DNA of 9,510 bases, taken from positions 1 to 9,510 of the forward strand of contig JAUVQD010000031.1 of NCBI GenBank assembly GCA_030598355.1, read 5' to 3'. The notes under the pieces were generated by a model. It saw only the letters and a list, made by a program, of their open reading frames with translations. It had not been told where the DNA came from and ran no database searches. This document shows, in pieces, positions 1 to 5,033 of the stretch. Positions within the stretch are counted from its first letter, which is position 1. Each line of letters begins with the position of its first letter. Made by a program: the position numbers and the translations under genes. This DNA comes from Actinomycetes bacterium. Its GTDB lineage: Bacteria; Actinomycetota; Aquicultoria; CAJVYJ01; JAUVQD01.

Positions 1-51
1 GAAAGCACTAGCGAAAACTTAAACAAGCTATGGATTTGTACCCAGTCTTAG

Positions 52-60
52 TGGTATGAT
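52..60 (+). promoter_or_regulatory. Extended -10 promoter for the yggT operon
   Basis: The bases TGGTATGAT form an extended -10 element (TGn followed by TATGAT at 55-60). No convincing -35 hexamer lies 16-18 bp upstream. Transcription would begin near 66-68, giving a leader of about 30 nt that carries the AGAGG ribosome site of the first gene. The same TGGTAT(A/G)AT form appears in front of rnpB in this window. Bases 1-51 hold only a possible C-terminal tail of an upstream gene cut by the window edge; two frames end there (stops at 20-22 and 49-51) and I cannot choose between them. Confidence 0.4.
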
Positions 61-97
61 GTTGATTTGCAGTTTCTTGATAAAGAGGTAAATTTAT

Positions 98-385
98 TTG
101 CCAATTATCGAATTAGTGGACAAAGCTTTTCAGATTTATAGCTTCCTGATTCTGGCGAGGATCATAATGTCGTGGATAACAGTACCAGATACACCACCGT
201 TAGATGTGGTGGTCAGGTTTATTAATGATGTTACTGAGCCCTATTTAGGGGTGTTTAGAAGGTTGTTGCCAATGGTCGGTGTCGGCGGCGCAGGAATAGA
301 TTTCTCACCGATTATCGCGTTTTTTGTTCTAGGTCTAATAAGAGGGCTAGTCCTCCAGGTGTTATCTAATAGTCTGGGCTTCTAG
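98..385 (+). CDS. YggT family membrane protein
   Basis: This 95-residue protein matches the YggT family in size and layout. It has two hydrophobic segments, about residues 8-27 and 67-90, separated by a loop containing the family-like stretch DVTEPYLGVFRRLLP, and the second segment begins with DFSPIIAFFVL. YggT proteins are small integral membrane proteins, often encoded beside division genes; their exact biochemical role is not settled, and in plastids the relatives (CCB3/YlmG) affect cytochrome assembly and nucleoid or division placement. The start is TTG at 98, chosen because AGAGG (84-88) lies 9 nt upstream and no ATG or GTG precedes it. The gene ends 27 nt before the DivIVA gene in the same direction, so the two are probably cotranscribed. 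Family assignment is firm; function is inferred from context. Confidence 0.9.
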   Translation: MPIIELVDKAFQIYSFLILARIIMSWITVPDTPPLDVVVRFINDVTEPYLGVFRRLLPMVGVGGAGIDFSPIIAFFVLGLIRGLVLQVLSNSLGF

Positions 386-412
386 CGAATAAGGAGAGGG
401 AGGGAATATCAT

Positions 413-1561
413 ATGAAACTTACACCTTTGGATATTCATCACAAAGAATTCCGGCGAGCGCTTCGTGGGTACAACGAGGAAGAAGTAGATGTCTTCCTGG
501 ATCAAGTTGCCGAGGAATTCGAAAGAGTTTTTAAGGAAAACATTGATTCAAAAGAGCAAGTTGAAAAGATGAGGGAAAAAGTTAAGCAGTATGAAGGTGT
601 TGAGGAGACTCTCCAAAAAGCACTTTTGACTGCCCAGAAAGCAGCTGACGAAGTACAAAGCAATGCCCAGAAAGAATCAGATCTAATTATTAAAGACGCT
701 GAACTAAAAGCGAAAGAGATTATTCAGCACATCTTGACCGATAAGCAGAATCTGAACAGTGAGCTCAGCACTCTTCGGGCTGCTGAAAAAGAGTTTAAAG
801 AAAAGTTCAAGGACATGCTAACGCAGTACTTAAATGTTGTCGAGAAGGGCCAAAAAATAGAGGTGCCAGAAGTTGTGCCTCAACCTGAGCCTGAGGAAAA
901 AGAGGCGTCAGAGCCATCGCCAGACATAGAGGCGATAGATGAGATTAAGGCGCAGCAGGAGACGGTAATTGAGAAATCCGTTGAAGAGGTTTCGTCTGGC
1001 TGGATAGGCCCTGAGGCAAAGCGAGCCGAGATTGAGGCGAAGGAAGCTGAGATAGAGGCTAAACGAGTTGAAGCCGTCAAGAAACGTGAAGAAAACGAAG
1101 CGAAACACGAGCAACTAGACGCTCAGGAGAACGTCTCCGACCAAAAAACTAATATTTTTGGAAAGCCGCAGGGCTTTGGAGCGCCACCGAATCCAACGGT
1201 TAGCAGCTTTCCGACTGATCAGAAAAACGGGCTATCTGACGAAGTGCAAAAAGACGAGGCAAAACCAAACAGTGACGGCGAAATAAAAGTTACGCTTTCG
1301 TCACATTCTGCTAATGACGAGCAGAAAAAAGATGACGAGGTTGACGGCGAAACAAAAGCTACGCTTTCGTCACATTCTGCTAATGACGAGCAGAAAAAAG
1401 ATGACGAGGGTGACGCCGGGTTGGCAGCTGCAAGCGTATCCAGCTTTTTCGATGATGACCTTGGAGTCGATGAAGAAGAGAAAAAGCCCGACTGGCAGGT
1501 TAACACGGTTGACGGATCTGAAGGCAGCGACCATGCCGAAGGGGAAGACGAAAAGCCTTAA
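413..1561 (+). CDS. divIVA: DivIVA/Wag31-type polar scaffold protein with long acidic tail
   Basis: The first 45 residues carry the classical DivIVA membrane-binding head (MKLTPLDIHHKEFRRALRGY, then an EEEVDVFLDQV segment), followed by a heptad-rich coiled coil to about residue 145. DivIVA proteins bind negatively curved membrane at poles and septa and recruit division, growth or chromosome-anchoring partners. At 382 residues it is much longer than the Bacillus protein and nearer the actinobacterial Wag31 type. The tail (about 150-382) is low-complexity, rich in E, K, D and P. It holds two AEIEAK repeats near residues 205-218 and two 23-residue repeats around residues 288-333. The ribosome site is strong and doubled, AAGGAG at 391-396 and GGGAGGG ending at 404, followed by ATG at 413. 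It sits between yggT and the DUF167 gene in one operon. The head identifies the family confidently; the role of the tail is unknown. Confidence 0.93.
   Translation: MKLTPLDIHHKEFRRALRGYNEEEVDVFLDQVAEEFERVFKENIDSKEQVEKMREKVKQYEGVEETLQKALLTAQKAADEVQSNAQKESDLIIKDAELKAKEIIQHILTDKQNLNSELSTLRAAEKEFKEKFKDMLTQYLNVVEKGQKIEVPEVVPQPEPEEKEASEPSPDIEAIDEIKAQQETVIEKSVEEVSSGWIGPEAKRAEIEAKEAEIEAKRVEAVKKREENEAKHEQLDAQENVSDQKTNIFGKPQGFGAPPNPTVSSFPTDQKNGLSDEVQKDEAKPNSDGEIKVTLSSHSANDEQKKDDEVDGETKATLSSHSANDEQKKDDEGDAGLAAASVSSFFDDDLGVDEEEKKPDWQVNTVDGSEGSDHAEGEDEKP
1274..1411 (+). repeat. Two tandem 69-bp repeats within the DivIVA tail
   Basis: Copy 1 (1274-1342) and copy 2 (1343-1411) are each 69 bp, encode 23 residues and keep the reading frame. 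I count three differences by eye (aaaTaaaagT against aaaCaaaagC, and the penultimate base). The encoded unit contains TLSSHSANDEQKKDDE and is acidic and presumably disordered. Such near-identity at the DNA level points to a recent duplication and a potentially length-variable site. Confidence 0.9.
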
Positions 1562-1577
1562 GACTTGAAGATTAGCG

Positions 1578-1874
1578 ATGAGCTGGATTCGAGCAAAGGG
1601 CGACACTGTCTTTCTAAAGGTTTGGCTACAAACAAAAGCCTCCAAACTATGCGTTGACGGGGTTCTCGGTGACGCTCTAAAAGTGAAAGTCACAGCCGCG
1701 CCAATTGAAGGAAAAGCCAATAAGCAATTGTGTCGCGCTTTAGCAAAATGGCTTCAAATACCATCAGCGCAAATTAATCTAAAGTCCGGTCAAAAAAGCA
1801 GACAAAAATTGATTTCGGTTTCCGGTTTAAAGCTGGACGAGGTCAAGACAAGACTACTTAGTCAAGACTGTTGA
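1578..1874 (+). CDS. DUF167 (YggU) family protein
   Basis: This 98-residue protein shows the DUF167 signature: KVKVTAAPIEGKANKQL at about residues 36-52, followed by a helix and the GQKSRQKLISVSG segment at about 71-83. Length and strand-helix order fit the family, whose members (E. coli YggU, human C15orf40) are small folded proteins of unknown function. The ATG at 1578 is 16 nt after the DivIVA stop and has only a weak Shine-Dalgarno-like stretch, so translation may depend on coupling to the upstream gene. Its 3' end overlaps the convergent DUF1015 gene by 17 bp. YggT-DivIVA-DUF167 proximity is common in Gram-positive bacteria, which supports the call but says nothing about mechanism. Confidence 0.88.
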   Translation: MSWIRAKGDTVFLKVWLQTKASKLCVDGVLGDALKVKVTAAPIEGKANKQLCRALAKWLQIPSAQINLKSGQKSRQKLISVSGLKLDEVKTRLLSQDC

Positions 1875-3117
1875 TGACAAGCCCGGACCGTGGTTTTGGA
1901 TAGAAGAATGTTGATTTCTGCGGCATTTTCTCACCGGCTTCAGCTACGTCAATAATCTGGTTCATCTCCGTTGGTCTCAGAAACACCGCAAGCATTGCCT
2001 CATCGTTGTCTACCAGGCTTGTCGCCTCCAGAATATCCTGTTTGAAAGACAATCGCGGGTCGCCGCTGGCGATATCCAGCAGGGGTCCGAAAATCGTGTC
2101 TTGCAGGATCGATGTGTCCAGACGTTTTGAAATAGGTATAGGGGTTTCACTATTTAATCTGACCAATGAATCTCTCTGACCCTCAATCCTTGTTACTCGA
2201 CCCTTCGCGTAAAGATCAAAGGTGACTTTCTCGGGATCATCAGACGCCGGAGATATATCGGCAAAAGCCTTCGGGTCTGACACTTTGTAATCATCCGGCA
2301 ATTTATTCAGTAAGTCAGAGAGGTCAAAATCATCAAGCCTTAAGACCCGGTGTGTGGGAAGAACGGTCATGGCTTCGGTCGCCATGTCGACCAAATACAT
2401 CATAATGTATTGATATGATTCTGGTGTCTGGCCGCGCTTTTGAGAATTCTTATAGAAGTTAAGCGACGTTTCATAGCGATGATGCCCATCCGCGATAAAG
2501 AGACATTTTGCTGCCAGAATATTCGAAATAGCGCTAATCTCAGTTGTTTCTGTTATCGGGAAAATCTCGTGTATAGTTCCGGGTTCGTCGGTCATCTGGA
2601 GCAAAGGAGATTTTAACTTGGCGCGACCGAGTATCTCAGATACCGTCCTGCTTTCATCCGCGTACAGTGAGTATATGGGGCTGAAATTCGCATGGCAAGC
2701 CTCTACGAGCTGGTATCGGTCTTTTCTGGGCGCGGACAAAGTTTTTTCATGAGGAAGGATACCCTGTCCAAATTCTTCCAGCTTTACCAGGCAGATAATT
2801 CCAGTTTGAACATGTGTCTTCTCAAGTTTATATGTTTGTTTGTAGACATAAATGGTTGGTTCTGCCGCTTGGACAAGAACGTCTTCGTTTTGCCAATCAT
2901 CAAAGAGCGCCGCCGCCCGAGTGTAGCGATTTTCGGTATCGCTGTCGTCGTCATATTTGCGGCCAAGGTCAAGGCGTATCATATTGTGCGGGCTTTTATC
3001 GTAATACTCGGTTTGCGCCTGGGTATTTATTATGTCGTAGGGTGGCGTTGTGACGTCGGCTAAGCTGACTTTTGAAAGATTGTAAGTTATTCCGCGCAAA
3101 GGTTTAATCTGAGCCAT
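1858..3117 (-). CDS. DUF1015 family protein
   Basis: This 419-residue protein has the usual length of DUF1015 proteins and their hallmarks: an N-terminal PLRGITYN segment, TPPYDII at about residues 24-30, SPHNMIRLDLG at about 42-52, LPHEKTL near 121-127, and the best conserved block ADGHHRYET at about 209-217. No signal peptide or membrane segment is seen, so it should be cytosolic. The family has no established general reaction. The G-x-H-R core of the ADGHHR block resembles the phosphate-binding motif of the ParB/sulfiredoxin fold, to which free-serine kinases (SerK/SbnI) also belong; I offer that only as a hint. ATG at 3117 has no Shine-Dalgarno, but a -10 box lies 8 nt upstream, which suggests a leaderless transcript. 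The gene is convergent with, and overlaps, the DUF167 gene and diverges from the cold-shock gene. Confidence 0.9.
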   Translation of the reverse strand: MAQIKPLRGITYNLSKVSLADVTTPPYDIINTQAQTEYYDKSPHNMIRLDLGRKYDDDSDTENRYTRAAALFDDWQNEDVLVQAAEPTIYVYKQTYKLEKTHVQTGIICLVKLEEFGQGILPHEKTLSAPRKDRYQLVEACHANFSPIYSLYADESRTVSEILGRAKLKSPLLQMTDEPGTIHEIFPITETTEISAISNILAAKCLFIADGHHRYETSLNFYKNSQKRGQTPESYQYIMMYLVDMATEAMTVLPTHRVLRLDDFDLSDLLNKLPDDYKVSDPKAFADISPASDDPEKVTFDLYAKGRVTRIEGQRDSLVRLNSETPIPISKRLDTSILQDTIFGPLLDIASGDPRLSFKQDILEATSLVDNDEAMLAVFLRPTEMNQIIDVAEAGEKMPQKSTFFYPKPRSGLVINSLD

Positions 3118-3125
3118 ATCGTCAC

Positions 3126-3155
3126 ATGATAACCGAAAGACCGGCGGTTAAGCAA
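3126..3155 (-). promoter_or_regulatory. Promoter giving a near-leaderless DUF1015 mRNA
   Basis: On the minus strand, TTGCTT (3155-3150) and TATCAT (3131-3126) are separated by 18 bp. Only 8 nt separate the -10 box from the ATG at 3117, so transcription would start 1-3 nt before the start codon. The spacer holds a small inverted repeat (AACCG-9 nt-CGGTT, 3131-3149) that could be a regulator site, although such short repeats arise by chance. Confidence 0.5.
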
Positions 3156-3230
3156 TCCTCAATAGTGTTGCAGGCCAGGCGCAAGGTAAAAAAGTTTTTG
3201 CATTTGTTCCAGTGTTTGTCAGCCAACTCA

Positions 3231-3259
3231 TTGACTTTTCGGTTGCGACATAGTAAGGT
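3231..3259 (+). promoter_or_regulatory. Candidate promoter for the cold-shock gene
   Basis: TTGACT (3231-3236) and TAAGGT (3254-3259) are spaced by 17 bp. The -35 is good; the -10 matches only the strongest positions (TAnnnT), as is frequent in high-GC Gram-positive bacteria. Transcription from near 3266 would leave a leader of roughly 58 nt before the ATG at 3324, ending with AGGAGGG at 3313-3319. I found no confident cold-box motif in it. The remaining bases between the two divergent genes (3156-3230) show no gene. Confidence 0.4.
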
Positions 3260-3323
3260 GACCTCGATGTGGCCCTATGTTCAGGCAAGAAGAGAAGTAT
3301 GTGTACGTATTTAGGAGGGTAAG

Positions 3324-3545
3324 ATGGTACAAGGAACGGTCAAGTGGTTCAATGCGGCCAAAGGTTATGGTTTCATTGAGCAGGAAGCTGGCGAAGACAT
3401 TTTTGTTCATTTCTCAGCAATTCAGGGCGATGGGTTCAAAACTCTTAATGAGGGTGAAGCCGTTGAGTTTGAAATCTCTGAGAACGATCAAGGCAAGAGT
3501 CAAGCTATTAATGTCACCCGCGCGAGCGCAGAAGAAGCTAATTAA
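3324..3545 (+). CDS. csp: Cold-shock domain protein (CspA family)
   Basis: This 73-residue protein is a complete single cold-shock domain. It opens with the family start [21 protein letters not shown]1 is KGYGFI at residues 13-18 and RNP2 is DIFVHF at 25-30, followed by the usual [10 protein letters not shown] strand. These proteins bind single-stranded RNA and DNA through the aromatic residues of the two RNP motifs and keep mRNA unfolded. A strong ribosome site, AGGAGGG (3313-3319), lies just before the ATG. The gene is monocistronic: its own promoter candidate lies upstream and a terminator-like hairpin follows at 3562-3593. It diverges from the DUF1015 gene. The sequence alone does not tell whether it is cold-induced or constitutive. 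Confidence 0.97.
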   Translation: MVQGTVKWFNAAKGYGFIEQEAGEDIFVHFSAIQGDGFKTLNEGEAVEFEISENDQGKSQAINVTRASAEEAN

Positions 3546-3561
3546 ATAAATTAGCCACATC

Positions 3562-3593
3562 GCAGCCCCCAAAAGTTTTATTGCGGGGGCTGT
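3562..3593 (+). terminator. Terminator-like hairpin after the cold-shock gene
   Basis: CAGCCCCC (3563-3570) and GGGGGCTG (3585-3592) form a perfect 8-bp GC-rich stem around a 14-nt loop, with a possible extra G-U pair at the base. The following TAATACTTTC is only moderately T-rich. The hairpin lies between two converging units, 17 nt after the cold-shock stop codon, and may serve both. Confidence 0.6.
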
Positions 3594-3637
3594 AATACTT
3601 TCAAAAATCGGGTGCGGTCAATAACTCGCAGGTTCTG

Positions 3638-3895
3638 CTAGGTAGTTTTCTGAACTTTCATGTCCAAGAAATCATTTACTTGCTGCGGAAATTCACGAGT
3701 GTTTATCGGTTTGGTGATAAATCCGACGCAGCCCGCTGCCCGGGCACGTGTTTCATCGGTGCTCATGGCAAAAGCAGTGACAGCCACTATGGGAATATGG
3801 GCTGTGAGTTCGTTTGCCTTAAGGCGCTCAATTACCGCGATGCCGCTCATCCCCGGTAGTTGAAGATCCATGAGGATCAACCTGGGAGGGGCCTT
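3638..3895 (-). pseudogene. Truncated receiver (REC) domain, C-terminal half only
   Basis: The translated remnant starts at KAPPRLILMDLQLPGMSG, which corresponds to the middle of a receiver domain: the Asp in LMDLQLPGMSG is the phosphoacceptor. It continues with IPIVAVTAFAMS, containing the switch Thr, and GFITKPINTREFP, containing the conserved Lys-Pro, and finishes normally at the end of helix 5. It resembles DivK-like single receivers or the receiver of a hybrid kinase. The first half, with the acidic metal-binding pair and the first two strands, is absent: an in-frame TAG lies at 3898-3896, and the upstream DNA codes in another frame for an unrelated membrane protein. The fragment cannot fold as a working receiver. 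The best reading is a deletion remnant; a frameshift from a sequence error cannot replace the missing half. Confidence 0.8.
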
Positions 3896-4179
3896 CTAAT
3901 TTCGTGCTCAAGTTCTCCTCCAAGAACTTCAGCATCGACTGCAATTGCACTCAACTTATTGGAAATATTATCAGCCGACTCTTTGGCTGAGTCTTCAAAA
4001 GACATGCCGATAGACCGTGACAAAGCTTCAGTGCTGCTTTGCCAGGTCACGAATGTATATATGGCACCGGGCACGATCGCGGTTATGATCATATACAAGA
4101 AAAGCTTTTTCCTAATGCTTCCGTTCGTTAAGAAGGACAGATCGAATCTCCAAAAAAGTTTTATGGCGTTGATTTTAAA
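3877..4179 (-). pseudogene. N-terminal fragment of a membrane sensor protein
   Basis: An open frame from 4179 to the stop at 3877 encodes about 100 residues. RKK at about residues 23-25 precedes a membrane segment (LFLYMIITAIVPGAIYTFV), and then comes a hydrophilic helical stretch with SFEDSAKESADNISNKL. This is the usual beginning of a membrane sensor such as a histidine kinase: positive-inside residues, one membrane segment, then an outer helical region. The coding-like sequence continues upstream of the only usable starts (TTG 4098, ATG 4092) until an in-frame TAG at 4182-4180, so the original start seems lost. The frame ends at RRPLPG-stop, exactly where the receiver remnant begins in a different frame. 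I infer that the rest of the sensor and the front of the receiver were deleted together. The precise family is not recognisable. Confidence 0.55.
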
Positions 4180-4221
4180 CTATCGGAAAAGAGGTATCTT
4201 AACTTTAGATTTAATGGACAT

Positions 4222-4258
4222 TTGTTTTGCAGAAACAACCAGGGCAGATGTATATAAT
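4222..4258 (+). promoter_or_regulatory. Promoter and inverted repeat for a leaderless TPR-protein mRNA
   Basis: TATAAT at 4253-4258 is a perfect -10 box lying 8 nt before the ATG at 4267, so the predicted start of transcription (4265-4267) coincides with the start codon. The -35 is weak (TTGCAG at 4227-4232, spacing 18-20 depending on the -10 register). A perfect inverted repeat, TTGTTT-TGCAG-AAACAA (4222-4238), covers the expected -35 region and may be an operator. Confidence 0.5.
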
Positions 4259-4266
4259 GTTTGAGA

Positions 4267-4647
4267 ATGACTATGTCTTCTTCAAAAGAACCATATGATC
4301 TCTATATGCGAGGCATGAAGCTGCTTCGGGCCGGTGATCCGGCTCAGGCTGCCGTCTTACTTGAATCAGCTAAGAAACAAGAACCAGCAAAAGCGTCGAT
4401 TCGAGAAGGTCTCGGACAAGCATATTTTAACTATGGACGGTTTGAGGAAGCCCGGCGAAGTTTTGAGGAGGCGCTGGAGGTTGATCCTGCCAACGACTAC
4501 GCGCATTTTGGGGTGGCTTCATCTTTGGAGCGCTTGGGTCAGTTTGGACAGGCTCAAGGACATATAAAGCTGGCTCTGGCCATGGCGCCAGATAACGAAA
4601 CATATCAAAAGCTCGCCCGGAAGTTTGGCAAGAAAAAACCCCGATAA
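4267..4647 (+). CDS. Small tetratricopeptide (TPR) repeat protein
   Basis: This 126-residue protein contains about three TPR helix pairs and little else: residues about 9-42 (YDLYMRGMKLLRAGDPAQAA), 43-76 (LGQAYFNYGRFEEARRSFEEAL, with VDP closing the unit) and 77-110 (AHFGVASSLERLGQFGQA, ending in MAPDN). A basic tail follows (KKKPR). TPR proteins are protein-binding adaptors; no catalytic domain, signal peptide or membrane segment is present, so a cytosolic adaptor role is likely, with the partner unknown. I chose ATG 4267 because the -10 box TATAAT lies 8 nt upstream, indicating a leaderless mRNA; TTG 4261 would lie upstream of the predicted transcription start, and ATG 4273 is possible. The stop codon ends 3 nt from the 3' end of the convergent rnpB, so any rnpB terminator would lie inside this gene. 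Confidence 0.85.
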   Translation: MTMSSSKEPYDLYMRGMKLLRAGDPAQAAVLLESAKKQEPAKASIREGLGQAYFNYGRFEEARRSFEEALEVDPANDYAHFGVASSLERLGQFGQAQGHIKLALAMAPDNETYQKLARKFGKKKPR

Positions 4648-4650
4648 ATA

Positions 4651-5015
4651 AGGGTGAGAGCGGTGTAATTCCCCTTCTGTTCTAACCTGCCATCTATCTA
4701 CTCTTCTTTAGAAACCTAAATCAGAGTGTCTTTTAAAAGACGGCCTCTACCCGCCCGGAACCTCTAGAGGTTCCGAACTATTTGAGTTGCACCCAGCTGG
4801 AGTTTACCGCGTTTCACCCCCGCGCCTAACTTAAAAGCCGGCACTGCCATGCTGACCTTCAAGATAGGCGCGGGACTCGTCTCTGTGGCACTAGTCGTCT
4901 CTTTCGAGCCCGCCCTTGCGAACGGCAACTTGTTACCCGTATAGGGTGGGTGGGGGATATTTCCTCTAGTCTTTAGGATTAACTAAAAACCAGCGACAGG
5001 TCACGCTCTCACCCT
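4651..5015 (-). ncRNA. rnpB: RNase P RNA (type A-like, with deviant P4 and reduced P15-P17)
   Basis: The RNA is the catalytic subunit of RNase P, which trims the 5' leader of tRNA precursors. Conserved blocks appear in order on the minus strand: GAGGAAA (4966-4960), AGUGCCACAGAGA (4892-4880), GGUAAACUCC (4808-4799), CAAAUAG (4784-4778), GGGUAGAGGC, AGAUAGAUG (4699-4691) and ACAGAA (4680-4675). P1 is a perfect 12-bp pairing of AGGGUGAGAGCG (5015-5004) with 4662-4651. P2 pairs 5002-4995 with 4691-4684, P3 is an 11-bp hairpin (4993-4966), P9 has a GAAA tetraloop, P12 pairs 4874-4861 with 4832-4819 around one U-U mismatch, and P18 is formed by ACUCU/AGAGU arms. The length of 365 nt is typical. 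Oddities are the P4 bulge (A instead of U), no GGU-bearing L15, no evident P16/P17/P6, and an added hairpin after the GGGUAG block. The ends are set by P1 and may differ by a few bases. Confidence 0.93.
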
Positions 5016-5020
5016 ATTTC

Positions 5021-5029
5021 ATTATACCA
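5021..5029 (-). promoter_or_regulatory. Extended -10 promoter of rnpB
   Basis: On the minus strand TGGTATAAT (5029-5021) is a consensus extended -10 element. Six nucleotides further lies A5015, the first base of the P1 helix and the expected transcription start. The -35 region would fall in the last codons of the EF-G-like gene and is not recognisable, which fits an extended -10 promoter. The element lies only 4 bp past that gene's stop codon. Confidence 0.75.
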
Positions 5030-5033
5030 ATTT

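Noticed and set aside
880..1720. Several antisense open frames opposite the divIVA tail
   Set aside because: They mirror the low-complexity E/K/D codons (Ser- and Phe-rich translations) and show no domains or ribosome sites.
2692..3063. Plus-strand open frames opposite the DUF1015 gene
   Set aside because: They are shadows of a conserved gene on the other strand and have no recognisable features.
3638..3880. An intact small response regulator
   Set aside because: Only the half from the phospho-Asp strand onward is present; the first two strands and the acidic pair are missing.
3860..4264. A plus-strand protein of 134 residues
   Set aside because: It is the reverse complement of the sensor remnant, has no domain or ribosome site, and runs into the TPR promoter.
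4756..4775. 20-bp perfect palindrome as a DNA-binding protein site
   Set aside because: It lies exactly where the P15 hairpin of RNase P RNA is expected, which explains it as RNA structure.
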